From contig NZ_WEGL01000005.1 of the NCBI RefSeq assembly GCF_009604455.1, positions 1 to 64,000 on the forward strand: a DNA stretch of 64,000 nucleotides, in the 5' to 3' direction. Under the pieces are notes generated by a model, which worked only from the letters and a program-made list of their open reading frames with translations, was not told the DNA's origin and did not search any database. This document shows, one piece after another, positions 1-10,222 of the stretch (position 1 is the first letter of the stretch; every line of letters starts with the position of its first letter). Made by a program: the position numbers and the translations under genes. The stretch is from Streptomyces sp. RB17 (lineage in GTDB: Bacteria; Actinomycetota; Actinomycetes; Streptomycetales; Streptomycetaceae).

Positions 1-772
1 TGTTGTTGCGCCCCTTGCGGAACGTCGTACCGATGGGGTGAACGGGCGGGAGGTAGACCACGTCGAAGCCCATGTCCGCGATCGCCTCCAGCCGGCGCGC
101 GGCCGTGCGGAAGGTGCCGTGCGGCTCTTCGGCGGTGCCCTCGGAGCGTGGGAAGAACTCGTACCAGGAGCCGTACAGGGCGCGTTCGCGCTCGACCAGC
201 AGCGGCATGGGGTCGGAGGCGGTGACCAGCTCCCGCAACGGATAGCGGTCCAGCAGCGCGTCCACCTCGGGCGACAGGGCGGACTCCAGGCGCTCGTGCA
301 CGGGCAGGGAGTCGTCGCCGAGAGCCTGCGCGGCGGCGAGGACAAGGGTTCGCTCCGGGCCCTTCGGCACTCCGGCGGCCGCACGCTCGTAGAGCTCGGC
401 ACCCTCCTCCAGCACCAGCCCGATGTCGATCCCGGCCGGCACCTTGACCGAGGCGGCGTGCCGCCAGGTCGCCAGCGGATGGCTCCAGGCCTCCACCCGG
501 AAGGTCCAGCGGCCCGTCGCGTCCGGAGTGACGTCCGCACCCCACAGGTCACTGCCGGGGGACAGCTCCCGCATCGGCGTCCACGGGCCACGGCGGCCCT
601 TGGGATCGCGCAGGACCACATTGGCACCCACGGCATCGTGCCCTTCACGGAACACGGTGGCGGTGACCTGGAAGGTCTCCCCGGTCACCGCCTTCGCCGG
701 GCGCCTGCCGCACTCCACGGCCGGCCGGACGTCACGGACCGGTACGCGGCCGATGGCCGGGGTCCTGCGCAT
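1..772 (-). CDS. glgE: Alpha-1,4-glucan:maltose-1-phosphate maltosyltransferase, N-terminal part (cut by window edge)
   Basis: This is the first 257 codons of GlgE, the GH13 enzyme that adds maltose from maltose-1-phosphate to alpha-1,4-glucan in the cytoplasm. The start is the ATG at 772-770, preceded by GGAGGTGAGATAC. The visible part holds the N-terminal beta-sandwich (V-x-C-GRRPAKAV near residue 17, then the 'VKVPAGIDIGLVLEEGAELYE' region) and the entry to the barrel, with SWYEFFPRSEG and DVVYLPPVHPIG. These two stretches are highly characteristic of GlgE. The catalytic Asp and Glu lie beyond the left edge. The glycogen debranching gene glgX lies 1.3 kb away on the other strand, which fits a glycogen/trehalose neighbourhood. 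The identification is firm; completeness of the rest cannot be judged. Confidence 0.93.
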   Translation of the reverse strand, partial: MRRTPAIGRVPVRDVRPAVECGRRPAKAVTGETFQVTATVFREGHDAVGANVVLRDPKGRRGPWTPMRELSPGSDLWGADVTPDATGRWTFRVEAWSHPLATWRHAASVKVPAGIDIGLVLEEGAELYERAAAGVPKGPERTLVLAAAQALGDDSLPVHERLESALSPEVDALLDRYPLRELVTASDPMPLLVERERALYGSWYEFFPRSEGTAEEPHGTFRTAARRLEAIADMGFDVVYLPPVHPIGTTFRKGRNN

Positions 773-878
773 GTATCTCACCTCCGCCGTGCGCGAAGCC
801 GGGCACCCGGCCCGGCTTCGCGATCCGAGAGGGGCCGACTCACGCCGGCCCCGGGGGAACGCCTTGTACGGTGCCAGC

Positions 879-1178
879 TCAGGGGCTCGGCGCCGTGGAA
901 CGCCGCTCCGACGGCGGCGCTCTTCTGGCCGATCGGCGCGGCCGCGGCCGTCCGTCCTGCTCGCGCAGGTAGGTGACCAGATTCGTGCGCAGATAGCGTT
1001 CGGCGGCGTCCGCGGCCTCGCGGGCGCAGCGTTTGCCCATCAGTACGCACAGCGTGTAGCCCGAGTCCTCGAAGGTGGCCCGGACCGTGCGGTCGTGGGG
1101 CGAGGCGAGCATCACGCGCTCCCACGCCCGGTAACGCCGCAACGCCCGGGCCACTTCGGCCTTGGCGGGTAGCAGCAT
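879..1178 (-). CDS. DUF5133 domain protein
   Basis: A 99-residue protein starting MLLPAKAEVARALRRYRAW. A GGAGGG ribosome site lies just before the ATG at 1178. The LLPAK start, the central VRATFEDSGYTLCVLMGKR and the AADAAERYLR helix are the features I associate with the small actinobacterial DUF5133 family, which is common beside stress-regulatory genes in Streptomyces. It is probably soluble and cytoplasmic. The function is unknown. A longer reading from 1253 would add 25 Arg-rich residues and has no ribosome site, so I kept the short form. It faces the HATPase/glgX pair across about 330 bases. Confidence 0.8.
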   Translation of the reverse strand: MLLPAKAEVARALRRYRAWERVMLASPHDRTVRATFEDSGYTLCVLMGKRCAREAADAAERYLRTNLVTYLREQDGRPRPRRSARRAPPSERRSTAPSP

Positions 1179-1505
1179 TGCCCTCTTCACCCTCCACGCT
1201 CTCGACTGGGCGCGTTCCCGACGGTCGGGTGGTGTCCGCGCACGGAAGGGCACGGCACCGTTACGGCGATCGAGGCTTTCACTTATGGTGCACGGACGAC
1301 GACGCAGCGTCTTGTTGGATCTTCAACGACGGTTGTGTGTCGGGCCCTCGTGTTGCACGAATGGCGTAGTGCCCTCACCGTGGAGGTGACTCAGAAGCGA
1401 TCAGCGCTCACGCTATGTGTCCGGGATCCCTCCCGGACGGGCATCCGGGACCTCTCCCGGGCGGGCGAGGGGAGCGAGAGCTTCGCCGGTGAGGAGCAAG
1501 CGACG
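1179..1505. other. 327-base intergenic region with a 24-bp imperfect tandem duplication
   Basis: This is the divergent spacer between the DUF5133 gene and the HATPase-like gene. I recognise no gene. At 1421-1444 and 1445-1468 there are two adjacent copies of a 24-base unit (CCGGGA..CTCCCGG.CGGGC), each able to fold as CCGGGA/TCCCGG. They lie in the presumed 5' leader of the + strand genes, so they could form stacked hairpins. No convincing -35/-10 pair was identified. Confidence 0.5.
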
Positions 1506-2056
1506 ATGAAGACCGCAGTGCCCTGCTACTACCACCTCGACGTGGAAGTCAGCCCGGAACGGGTGGTACAGGTCAGCCGCATCCTGGCCGCCCATCTCCG
1601 CTACTGGGATCTCGAGAACCTCACGGATCCCGTCTGCCGCGGCGCCGAACTGCTGCTGCGGGCGATCGACGAGCATGCGAAGGTCAAGCACACCTCCATC
1701 GAGATGTGGTGGAACGGCCAGCACCTCATCACCGCCTTCGGCGACGACGACCCGGACCTGCGCCCCGACCAGGACCTGCGGTCCTGCCTGGCGGACATCG
1801 CCGCCATGAGTGACGGCTGGGGCTGCTGCGCCTCGGACACCGGCAGCAAGATCATCTGGTTCTCGCAGCGGGCCCGCGCCGGTCAGCGCGTCCCGCTGGT
1901 ACCGATCGCCCCCGCGCCGACGCTGCGGCAGGGGCTGCAGGTGCCGCGCGAGACGCCGGTGGCGGTGCTGGCCGCGCCGGCGGAGGCCATGGACGACGCG
2001 CTCGCCGCGCCGGCCGCCGTTGGCGCCGTACCGGAAGACGCCCTGGAGGGCAGCCG

Positions 2057-2060
<4 letters not shown>
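1506..2060 (+). CDS. Degenerate HATPase-like (anti-sigma kinase type) regulatory protein
   Basis: A 184-residue protein; ATG at 1506 after GAGGAGCAAGCGACG. Residues 1-120 resemble the ATP-binding regulator family related to RsbW/SpoIIAB that is very abundant in Streptomyces. The usual N-box asparagine motif (ELVTNA) is replaced by LLLRAIDEHAK, and no clear G-box glycines are visible, so nucleotide binding may be lost or altered. The C-terminal 60 residues are Ala/Pro/Val-rich and probably disordered. Its stop overlaps the glgX start (GTGA), so the two genes are translationally coupled. A role in controlling glycogen debranching is inference from that coupling only. Confidence 0.75.
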
Positions 2061-4210
<2,150 letters not shown>

Positions 4211-4269
4211 GTTGGTCGTCTGCGGGTCGGTTGTGGCTGCTCGCGCCGTTTCGACCCGAACCGGCGGGT

Positions 4270-5079
4270 TCAGCGAACCCGGCGTGCCGTCACCGTGAAC
4301 TGAGCCCCGTCGGCGTCCCGGAGGATCGCCTCGTTCTCGTCCTCGCACAGTACGCTGCCGCCGTGCTTCTCCGCCGCCCGGGCGCAGTCCGTGACGTCCG
4401 CGACGGCGAAGTGGATCTGCCAGTGCGGCCGGACGGAGGGGTCGGGTGCCGACTCCAACGCACCCGAGTCGATGCGCGCCACGATGTCGCCCCGGCTGCG
4501 CAGCACCACCTCTCCGCCCTCGTACTCCACCTCGCAGCAACCCGGCAGCCCGGACGCCCAGTCGAGGACCTCGCCGTAGAACATCGCGGCGTCGAAGGCG
4601 TCGCGGGTGTGCAGCCGTACGAAGGTCGGGGCCGCCCGCCGCCACGCCTCCCAGTTGGAGACCAGTTCCCCCTGCCAGATGCCGAAGGTGGCCCCGTCCC
4701 GGTCGGCGAGCAGTGCGGCCCGGCCCGGTGGGAAGGACAGCGGTCCGACGGCCGCCGTGCCGCCGCGTTCGCGGACCCGGGCCACGGCCACGTCGGCGTC
4801 CGGCACGGCGAAGTACGGCGTCCAGGCCACGGCCATCTGCCACATGGAGGCGACGGCGGCGATCCCGGCCACCGGCACCCCGTCCGCCAGCGCGATCCTG
4901 AAGTGGTCGCCGAGCTTCACGCCGCGCCATCGCCAGCCCAGGACGGCCGAGTAGAAGTCCTGGGTGGCCTCGAGGTCACGGCTGGTCAGGCTCACCCAGC
5001 ACGGGGCGCCGAAGACGGAGTGCGTGGAGACGACGTCTCGTTTCCGCGGTCCACCGCTGACGGGGGCGTTGTGGTTCAT
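4270..5079 (-). CDS. VOC (glyoxalase/bleomycin-resistance) family protein, two domains
   Basis: A 269-residue cytoplasmic protein with two VOC modules: about residues 20-130 (GAPCWVSLTSRDLEATQDFYSAVLGW opening) and 145-265 (THDAFDAAMFYGEVLDW-like opening, closing DADGAQFTV). This is the tandem-domain form common in actinobacteria, usually annotated as glyoxalase or ring-cleavage-like without known substrate. The start is ATG 5079, preceded by AGGACGCGACCGAC. It is convergent with glgX (59-base gap) and divergent from the ANTAR gene. Metal ligands cannot be assigned with certainty. No function is claimed beyond the superfamily. Confidence 0.85.
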   Translation of the reverse strand: MNHNAPVSGGPRKRDVVSTHSVFGAPCWVSLTSRDLEATQDFYSAVLGWRWRGVKLGDHFRIALADGVPVAGIAAVASMWQMAVAWTPYFAVPDADVAVARVRERGGTAAVGPLSFPPGRAALLADRDGATFGIWQGELVSNWEAWRRAAPTFVRLHTRDAFDAAMFYGEVLDWASGLPGCCEVEYEGGEVVLRSRGDIVARIDSGALESAPDPSVRPHWQIHFAVADVTDCARAAEKHGGSVLCEDENEAILRDADGAQFTVTARRVR

Positions 5080-5207
5080 GTCGGTCGCGTCCTGCTCTCG
5101 GGGCCGGGCGGCCACCGCTCTGGCTCCAGTGTCCAACCGGAGGGGCTTCGGGTGCCTGTCGAGTACCCCCGGTGGCATCGCCGCAGGCGGGCGAGCACGA
5201 TGGGGAC

Positions 5208-5522
5208 ATGGGAGCGAACGATCCCGACCGGATCTCCGCGCTGCAGGCCGAGGTCGACCAGATGAAGGAGGCCGTGGTCTCCCACGCGGTCGTCGACCAG
5301 GCGATCGGGATGGTCGTGGCCCTGGGCAGGGTGACCCCGGACGAGGGCTGGGAGGTGCTGAAGGAGGTCTCCCAGCACACCAACATCAAGCTGCGCAACA
5401 TCGCCGAGCTGATCCTCATCTGGGGCCGCCGCGGCGACATCCCGCCCGAGGTCCGCGCCGAGTTGGAGGACGCCCTGGATCGGTACGGCCCCACTCAGGT
5501 GCCCGGGACCTCGGAGGACTGA
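5208..5522 (+). CDS. ANTAR domain RNA-binding regulator
   Basis: A 104-residue protein. Residues 8-66 form the ANTAR helical bundle (HAVVDQAIGMVVALGRVTPDEGWEVLKEVSQ), the RNA-binding antiterminator fold that recognises paired hexaloop stems in transcripts. There is no GAF or receiver sensor domain, so it must respond through a partner or be constitutive. The ATG at 5208 follows GAGCACGATGGGGAC. It sits next to a SigB/F-type sigma factor, convergently. Paired hexaloop stems elsewhere in the genome would be its expected targets; none was searched for here. Confidence 0.85.
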   Translation: MGANDPDRISALQAEVDQMKEAVVSHAVVDQAIGMVVALGRVTPDEGWEVLKEVSQHTNIKLRNIAELILIWGRRGDIPPEVRAELEDALDRYGPTQVPGTSED

Positions 5523-5541
5523 GCCGGGGCCGGGCCCGGAT

Positions 5542-6333
5542 TCAGCGGGCCTCGGCGAGCAGTTCCTCGCGCAGCCGGTCGAAGCAGCTACTGAGCAGCC
5601 GGGAGACGTGCATCTGCGAGATGCCCAGTTGCTGGGCGATCCGGCTCTGCGTCATACCGCGGAAGAACCGCAGGTAGAGGATGATGCGCTCGCGTTCCGG
5701 CAGGGCCTCGAGAATCGGCTTGACGGCGGCCCGGTCGACCACGAGTTCGTACCCGGGATCGGGGCTGCCGAGGGAGTCCCCGAGGGCGTAGCCGTCGGTG
5801 CCGGCCACTTCGGCGTCCAGGGACAGCGCGGAGAAGCACTCGAGCGCCTCCATGCCGGTGCGCACCTCGTCCTCGCTGAGCCGCGTGTGGGCGGCGATCT
5901 CCGCCACGGTGGGCGGGCGCCCCGAGGTGCTCTGGGCCAGTTCCTTCGCGGCGGAGCGGACCCGGTTGCGCAGGTCCTGCACCCGGCGCGGCACGTGCAG
6001 GGTCCACATGTGGTCGCGGAAGTGGCGCTTGATCTCACCGGTGATGGTGGGCACGGCGTACGCCTCGAAGGCACGGCCACGCCCGGGGTCGTAGTGGTCG
6101 ACGGCCTTCACCAGACCGAGGGCGGCCACCTGGTACAGGTCCTCCAGGGTCTCCCCGCGGCCGCGGAACCGCACGGCGATCCGCTCGGCCATGGGCAGCC
6201 ACAACTCGACGAGTTCATCGCGCAACGCCCGCCGCTCGGGACCGTCGGGCAGCTTCGCGAGCCGCTCGAAGGACTCCGCCGTGTCGGGGGCGTCGTCGTG
6301 GGGATGGGAGGTGGTGGTGCCGGTGACGGGCAT
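5542..6333 (-). CDS. SigB/SigF/SigG-family RNA polymerase sigma factor
   Basis: A 263-residue stress-type sigma-70 factor. Region 2 is at about 45-115 (DLYQVAALGLVKAVDHYDPGRG, then FEAYAVPTITGEIKRHFRD), region 3 at about 120-175, and region 4 HTH at about 225-260 (MTQSRIAQQLGISQMHVSRLLS). The PTITGEIKRHFRD signature and the ending LREELLAEAR place it in the Bacillus-type SigB/F/G group that Streptomyces has in many copies (SigB, SigF, SigG, SigH, SigK-N). These are controlled by anti-sigma HATPases and PP2C phosphatases, both found elsewhere in this window. I took ATG 6333; a longer upstream reading of 44 residues looks non-coding. The partner anti-sigma factor is not adjacent. Confidence 0.92.
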   Translation of the reverse strand: MPVTGTTTSHPHDDAPDTAESFERLAKLPDGPERRALRDELVELWLPMAERIAVRFRGRGETLEDLYQVAALGLVKAVDHYDPGRGRAFEAYAVPTITGEIKRHFRDHMWTLHVPRRVQDLRNRVRSAAKELAQSTSGRPPTVAEIAAHTRLSEDEVRTGMEALECFSALSLDAEVAGTDGYALGDSLGSPDPGYELVVDRAAVKPILEALPERERIILYLRFFRGMTQSRIAQQLGISQMHVSRLLSSCFDRLREELLAEAR

Positions 6334-6556
6334 GGTGCGCGCCTCTCTCGGCAGGTGCTGGTGGTGACAGACACCGTGGGAGGCGCGCTCGGACCAGGAA
6401 TGGGGCAACGGGGCGGTCGGCGGCAAGGAGCCGACTCCCACGGACGTGCCTACGGTCCGAAGCACTGTGCTTCGTTTTCCCCCTCCCGGACATCACAAAA
6501 CAATTAAGTGCAAATGGGATGCAGTCGGGCAGTTCCTTGACCTCCCCTTGGCGGGC

Positions 6557-6579
6557 ATTACCTCTGTAGCAGAGGTAAT
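6557..6579. promoter_or_regulatory. Perfect 10-bp inverted repeat: operator for the MarR regulator
   Basis: Arms ATTACCTCTG and CAGAGGTAAT are separated by TAG (23 bp). The repeat ends 8 bases before the GTG start of the MarR gene, and its right arm supplies the only Shine-Dalgarno-like AGAGG. A perfect dyad here is the classic place for a MarR autorepressor, which would control the regulator and the ABC exporter behind it. Confidence 0.75.
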
Positions 6580-6587
6580 CTTCTTGT

Positions 6588-7088
6588 GTGGAGTCCGAGA
6601 CGGCGCAGCGAGTGGCAACGGAGTCCGGGACCTTTCCGGGGGAGACCTTTCCGGAGGAGCTGGCGGACGCGCTGGTGCGCATCCAGCGGCTGATCCGGCG
6701 GCGGCTGCGCGGCGGGCTGAGCGTGCCCCGGCTGCGCGGTGCCGAGGTGGAACTGCTCCGGCTCGTCGAGTCCCGGCCCGGCATCGGCATCTCGGACGCG
6801 GCCAGGGCACTGCACCTGGCGGGCAACTCCGTGTCGACCCTGGTCAACCAGCTGGTCCGGGGCGGATACCTGCTCCGTGAGACCGACCCCGCCGACCGGC
6901 GCGCGGCCCGGCTGCAGCTGACCGCGACCGCCGAGAAACGGCTCGACGACTGGAAGCGGCGCCGGGCCGAACTGGTCGGCCGGCACGTGTCCCGCCTCGA
7001 CGACACCGACCGGGAGACCCTGCGCGCGGCCCTCCCGGCGCTGCGCAAGCTGGCGGCCGGCCTGCACGAGGAGGCCGAGGAAGCATGA
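6588..7088 (+). CDS. MarR-family transcriptional regulator
   Basis: A 166-residue winged-helix repressor: helices at about 25-65, HTH at 60-85 (ISDAARALHLAGNSVSTLVNQLVRGGYL) and wing ETDPADRRAARLQLT, a typical DxRxxxxxLT MarR wing. The GTG start at 6588 is unusual because the only ribosome-like site lies inside the operator palindrome 12 bases upstream; a short-leader or leaderless message is possible. It ends 16 bases before the exporter ATPase gene, so it is almost surely the first gene of a regulator-exporter operon and senses a ligand of that exporter. Confidence 0.88.
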   Translation: MESETAQRVATESGTFPGETFPEELADALVRIQRLIRRRLRGGLSVPRLRGAEVELLRLVESRPGIGISDAARALHLAGNSVSTLVNQLVRGGYLLRETDPADRRAARLQLTATAEKRLDDWKRRRAELVGRHVSRLDDTDRETLRAALPALRKLAAGLHEEAEEA

Positions 7089-7104
7089 CGGAGGTCCAGA
7101 GCCC

Positions 7105-8577
7105 ATGACGAGGGACACCACCGACACCCCTGGGGACGCCGTGGACACCACCGACAGCCCCGACGCCGCGTCCGCGGCCACCGACAGTCCCGACGCCGCG
7201 TCCGCAACCGCCGACGGACACGCCGGAGCCGTCGGCGAGCCCCCTGACGAGCCCACAGAGACGCCCGGGTCGGCCACCGCAGCCATCGGCTCCGCCGGAA
7301 CCGCCGGCGCGCCCTCCGCATCCGGCGACGCCCCGGAACCTGCCGGGGCCGTCGGTGCTGCCGCCGAGGCCGCGCGGCGTGCAGTCACCCGCGTTCCCGG
7401 TACCGGTGACGCCGCCGGTGCTGTGGCGTGCGCGGCAGTCACCCCCGCCCCGGAACCTGGTGGGGCCGTCGGCGCTGCCGCCGAAGCGGCGCGTCCCGCG
7501 GCCGGCCTCGCGTCCGGGGCGGACGCCGTCGGCGCTGCCGCCGAAGCCGCGCGGCGTGCAGTCGCCCGCGTTCCCGGTACCGGTGACGCCGCCGGTGATG
7601 CGGCGTGCGCGGCAGCCACCCCCGCCCCGGAACCTGCTGGGGCCTTCGGTGCTGCCGCCGAAGCGGCGCGTCCCGCGGCCGGCCTCGCGTCCGGGGCGGA
7701 CGCCGTCGGTGCTGCCGCCGAAGCAGCGCGGCGCGCAGCCACCCCCGCCCCCGGACGCGCCGATGCCGTGAGCTGTACCCGGCTCGCCTATTCCTTCGGG
7801 GACACCAATGCCGTCGACGGGCTCGATCTGGCCGTGCGGGAGGGGGAGGTGTTCGGGTTGCTCGGGCCCAACGGGGCCGGCAAGACCACCGCCATCCGCT
7901 GCATCACCACGCTGCTGCCCGTGCCGGCCGGCATGGTCGGCGTCTTCGGGCACGACGCGGCCAAGGAGCGGATGGCGGTGCGCCGGCTGCTCGGCTACGT
8001 CCCGCAGCAGTTGTCCGCCGACAGCGGGCTGACCGGCCGGGAGAACGTCGCGCTGTTCGCCCGTGTCTTCGACGTGCCCCGGCGCGAACGCGCCGAACGG
8101 GTCGGCCAGGCGCTGGCCGCCGTCGGCCTCGGCGATGCCGCCGACCGCCTCGCCGGGACGTACTCCGGCGGCATGGTCCGCCGGCTCGAACTCGCCCAGG
8201 CCCTGGTCAGCGCGCCCCGGCTGCTGATCCTCGACGAGCCCACCATCGGACTCGACCCCATCGCCCGCACCGGCGTCTGGGAGCACATCAACGCCGTCCG
8301 CGCGGCCACCGGGATGACCGTCCTCGTGACCACCCACTACATGGACGAGGCCGACCAGTACTGCGACCGGGTCGGCCTGATGCACCGCGGCCGCAGCCGC
8401 GCCCTCGGCACCCCGGACGAGCTGCGCCGCGGCCTCGCCGAGCGCAAGGGCACCGACACCCTGCCCACGCTGGAGGACGTCTTCCGCGACGTCGCCGGCA
8501 GCGGCCTCGACGACCACTCCGGAGGAGGTTTCCGCGATGTCCGCAGCACCCGCCGCACCGCGCGCCGCGTCGGCTGA
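7105..8577 (+). CDS. DrrA-type ABC exporter ATPase with repeat-expanded Ala-rich N-terminus
   Basis: A 490-residue protein; ATG 7105 after GGAGGTCCAGAGCCC. Residues about 215-490 are a complete daunorubicin-resistance-type ATPase: Walker A GPNGAGKTT, Q-loop VPQQ, signature YSGGMVRR, Walker B LLILDEP and switch TTHYMDEA. Together with the following permease it would export a hydrophobic compound, consistent with MarR control. The odd part is residues 1-214: Asp/Thr/Ala-rich, then a low-complexity array repeating VGAAAEAAR five times in blocks of 39 and 59 residues. Close relatives normally have only a short tail here. The strong ribosome site argues that the arm is translated. Confidence 0.9.
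   Translation: MTRDTTDTPGDAVDTTDSPDAASAATDSPDAASATADGHAGAVGEPPDEPTETPGSATAAIGSAGTAGAPSASGDAPEPAGAVGAAAEAARRAVTRVPGTGDAAGAVACAAVTPAPEPGGAVGAAAEAARPAAGLASGADAVGAAAEAARRAVARVPGTGDAAGDAACAAATPAPEPAGAFGAAAEAARPAAGLASGADAVGAAAEAARRAATPAPGRADAVSCTRLAYSFGDTNAVDGLDLAVREGEVFGLLGPNGAGKTTAIRCITTLLPVPAGMVGVFGHDAAKERMAVRRLLGYVPQQLSADSGLTGRENVALFARVFDVPRRERAERVGQALAAVGLGDAADRLAGTYSGGMVRRLELAQALVSAPRLLILDEPTIGLDPIARTGVWEHINAVRAATGMTVLVTTHYMDEADQYCDRVGLMHRGRSRALGTPDELRRGLAERKGTDTLPTLEDVFRDVAGSGLDDHSGGGFRDVRSTRRTARRVG
7333..7760 (+). repeat. In-frame tandem repeat inside the ABC ATPase gene (177-bp unit)
   Basis: Landmarks recur exactly 177 bases (59 codons) apart: CCGGAACCTG at 7450 and 7627, and GCAGTC or GCAGCC at 7381, 7558 and 7735. 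A shorter 117-base copy begins at 7333. Units differ by a few substitutions and all keep frame, so this is a recent coding minisatellite, probably variable in length among strains. Confidence 0.85.
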
Positions 8578-9397
8578 CCGCGTCCCCGGTGGCGACACCG
8601 CCCTGCTGCTCAGCCCGCCCGTGCCGCGCGCCGGCTGGCGGCTGCTGCCCGCCCGGGTCGGCGCCATGTGCGCCGTCGAGCTGCAGAAGCTGCGCCACGA
8701 CCGCACCGAGCTGTACACCCGCGCGGTCCAGCCCGCCCTGTGGCTGCTGATCTTCGGCCAGACCTTCACCCGGATCCGGGCGATACCCACCGGCGGCGTC
8801 CCGTACATCGACTTCATGGCGCCCGGCATCATCGCCCAGTCGGCGATGTTCATCGCGATCTTCTACGGCATCCAGATCATCTGGGAACGCGACGCCGGCA
8901 TCCTGAACAAGCTTCTCGTCACCCCGACCCCGCGTTCGGCACTGATCACCGGCAAGGCGTTCGCCGCCGGGGTGAAGTCGCTGGTCCAGGCGGTCGTCGT
9001 GATCGTCATCGCCGCCGTGCTCGGCGTCGCCCTCACCTGGAACCCGCTGAAGCTGCTCGGCGTCGCCCTCGCCGTGGTGCTCGCCTCCGCGTTCTTCTCG
9101 TGCCTGTCGATGACCATCGCCGGCATCGTGCTCAGCCGCGACCGGCTGATGGGCTTCGGCCAGGCGATCACCATGCCGCTGTTCTTCGGCTCCAACGCCC
9201 TGTACCCCGTCTCGGTGATGCCGGGCTGGCTCCAGGCCGTCAGCAAGGTCAACCCGCTGAGCTATCAAGTCGACGCCCTGCGGGGCCTGCTGCTCGGCAC
9301 TCCCGCGCACCTCGGCACCGACTTCGCCGTCCTGGCGGTGGCCGCCGCGCTCGGCATCGCCGCGGCCTCCGCACTGCTCGGCCGGCTGGCCCGGTGA
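8537..9397 (+). CDS. ABC-2 type permease (DrrB-type) of the exporter
   Basis: A 286-residue membrane protein with about six hydrophobic segments from residue 60 onward (LWLLIFGQTF, IIAQSAMFIAIFYGI, AVVVIVIAAVLGVAL, LAVVLASAFFSCLSMTIAGIVL, the ITMPLFFGSNALYPVSVMP region and the last helix). GSNALYPVSVMPGWLQ followed by NPLSYQVDALRG is the conserved C-terminal ABC-2 signature of DrrB-like permeases. Its ATG at 8537 (GGAGGAGGTTTCCGCG) lies 41 bases inside the ATPase gene, so both subunits are made from one message. It forms the membrane channel; the substrate is unknown. Confidence 0.93.
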   Translation: MSAAPAAPRAASADRVPGGDTALLLSPPVPRAGWRLLPARVGAMCAVELQKLRHDRTELYTRAVQPALWLLIFGQTFTRIRAIPTGGVPYIDFMAPGIIAQSAMFIAIFYGIQIIWERDAGILNKLLVTPTPRSALITGKAFAAGVKSLVQAVVVIVIAAVLGVALTWNPLKLLGVALAVVLASAFFSCLSMTIAGIVLSRDRLMGFGQAITMPLFFGSNALYPVSVMPGWLQAVSKVNPLSYQVDALRGLLLGTPAHLGTDFAVLAVAAALGIAAASALLGRLAR

Positions 9398-9529
9398 TCT
9401 TGCCGCGGACGTGATGTGCGGCACGCACCCGCACCCCCGCCGAAAGCGCTTCGGACGCATCCTTCCTGCGCAGCGCTTGATCAGCGATCAAAGCGGGCGA
9501 ACCCCCTGGCCACAGCGCATTCTGCTCAT

Positions 9530-9557
9530 TTGACAGTGCGCTCAGCGCACAGATAGA
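9530..9557 (+). promoter_or_regulatory. HrdB-type promoter with a dyad in its spacer
   Basis: A consensus -35 TTGACA (9530-9535) is followed by 16 bases and GATAGA (9552-9557). The spacer is almost filled by the inverted repeat GTGCGC-TCA-GCGCAC (9536-9550), an arrangement that would let a repressor or MerR-like activator act directly on polymerase. A further dyad TTGATC-AGC-GATCAA lies at 9477-9491. It points at the gene starting at 9588. Confidence 0.6.
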
Positions 9558-9587
9558 CAGCAGCTCTCGAAGGTCGAGAGGGGCACT

Positions 9588-10121
9588 GTGTACGAGCCGA
9601 ACGTGGTCGGGGACTGGCACGAGTACGACGAGCATGCCGGTCTGCGGGTCCGCGTCCACCGTCTGGAGGCCGCGGAGCCGCCGCGCGGACGCGACGACGC
9701 CGCCGCCGGGCTGACGTACTTCAGTGTCCGGGTGACGGTCGAGAACCGCGGCGCCCGGCACTACGGCATCCACCTGGAGGACGGCCAGATCGACGTCCGG
9801 GTCGGTTCCGACGGCGAGGGCGCGTTCATCGACTGGCGCAACTCGCAGTTCATCGAGGGCTTCGACGTCTACCCGCTGCGCCGGGCCACCGCCGTGCTCT
9901 ACGCCGCCGCCCCCGAGGCCGCCCTCGCGCATGTGGACGTGCAGGTGCAGCTGCGGGTGGAGGACGAGTGGGCCGACCGCCGGCTGTGGACCGGCGGCAT
10001 CGGCGTCCTGGAGGCGGCCACGGCGGCCACCCCGGCGGCCGCCGGGCAGGGCAGCCTGGCCCACCAGGTCAGCGCCTTCCTGAAGGACCTGAGGGACCAG
10101 ACGGAGCCCGGCACCGCCTGA
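9588..10121 (+). CDS. Hypothetical protein (conserved beta-rich Streptomyces type)
   Basis: A 177-residue protein starting with GTG 9588 after GAGAGGGGCACT. It has no signal peptide or membrane segment. The middle (LTYFSVRVTVENRGARHYGIHLEDGQIDVRV) reads like a beta-sandwich with alternating hydrophobic residues, resembling DUF4352-like folds but without firm assignment. The C-terminal 40 residues are Ala-rich with an amphipathic end. It has its own strong promoter. I do not recognise the function. Confidence 0.7.
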   Translation: MYEPNVVGDWHEYDEHAGLRVRVHRLEAAEPPRGRDDAAAGLTYFSVRVTVENRGARHYGIHLEDGQIDVRVGSDGEGAFIDWRNSQFIEGFDVYPLRRATAVLYAAAPEAALAHVDVQVQLRVEDEWADRRLWTGGIGVLEAATAATPAAAGQGSLAHQVSAFLKDLRDQTEPGTA

Positions 10122-10135
10122 CACCGGCGCCGGGG

Positions 10136-10222
10136 GCCGTCGTAGGTCTGGGACGGAGCCGTCGTAGGTCCGGGACGGAGCCGCCGCAGGTCCGGGACGG
10201 AGCCCCGTAGATCCGGGACGGA
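10136..10222. repeat. 22-bp direct tandem repeat, about four copies
   Basis: Units GCCGTCGTAGGTCCGGGACG.. begin at 10136, 10158, 10180 and 10202 (22, 22, 22 and 21 bases), with the start of a fifth at 10223. The array fills the spacer between the stops of two convergent genes (9588 gene and hemC). No coding or obvious hairpin role; it looks like a slippage minisatellite that has replaced any terminator. Confidence 0.85.

Noticed and set aside
4211..4269. GGGTCG/CGACCC pairing as terminator between glgX and the VOC gene
   Set aside because: Only a 6-bp stem with a loop over 20 bases; too weak.
6844..8853. 669-codon minus-strand frame with Gly/Arg repeats opposite the ABC ATPase
   Set aside because: Its repeats are only the reverse reading of the 177-bp coding minisatellite; the plus strand has Walker motifs.
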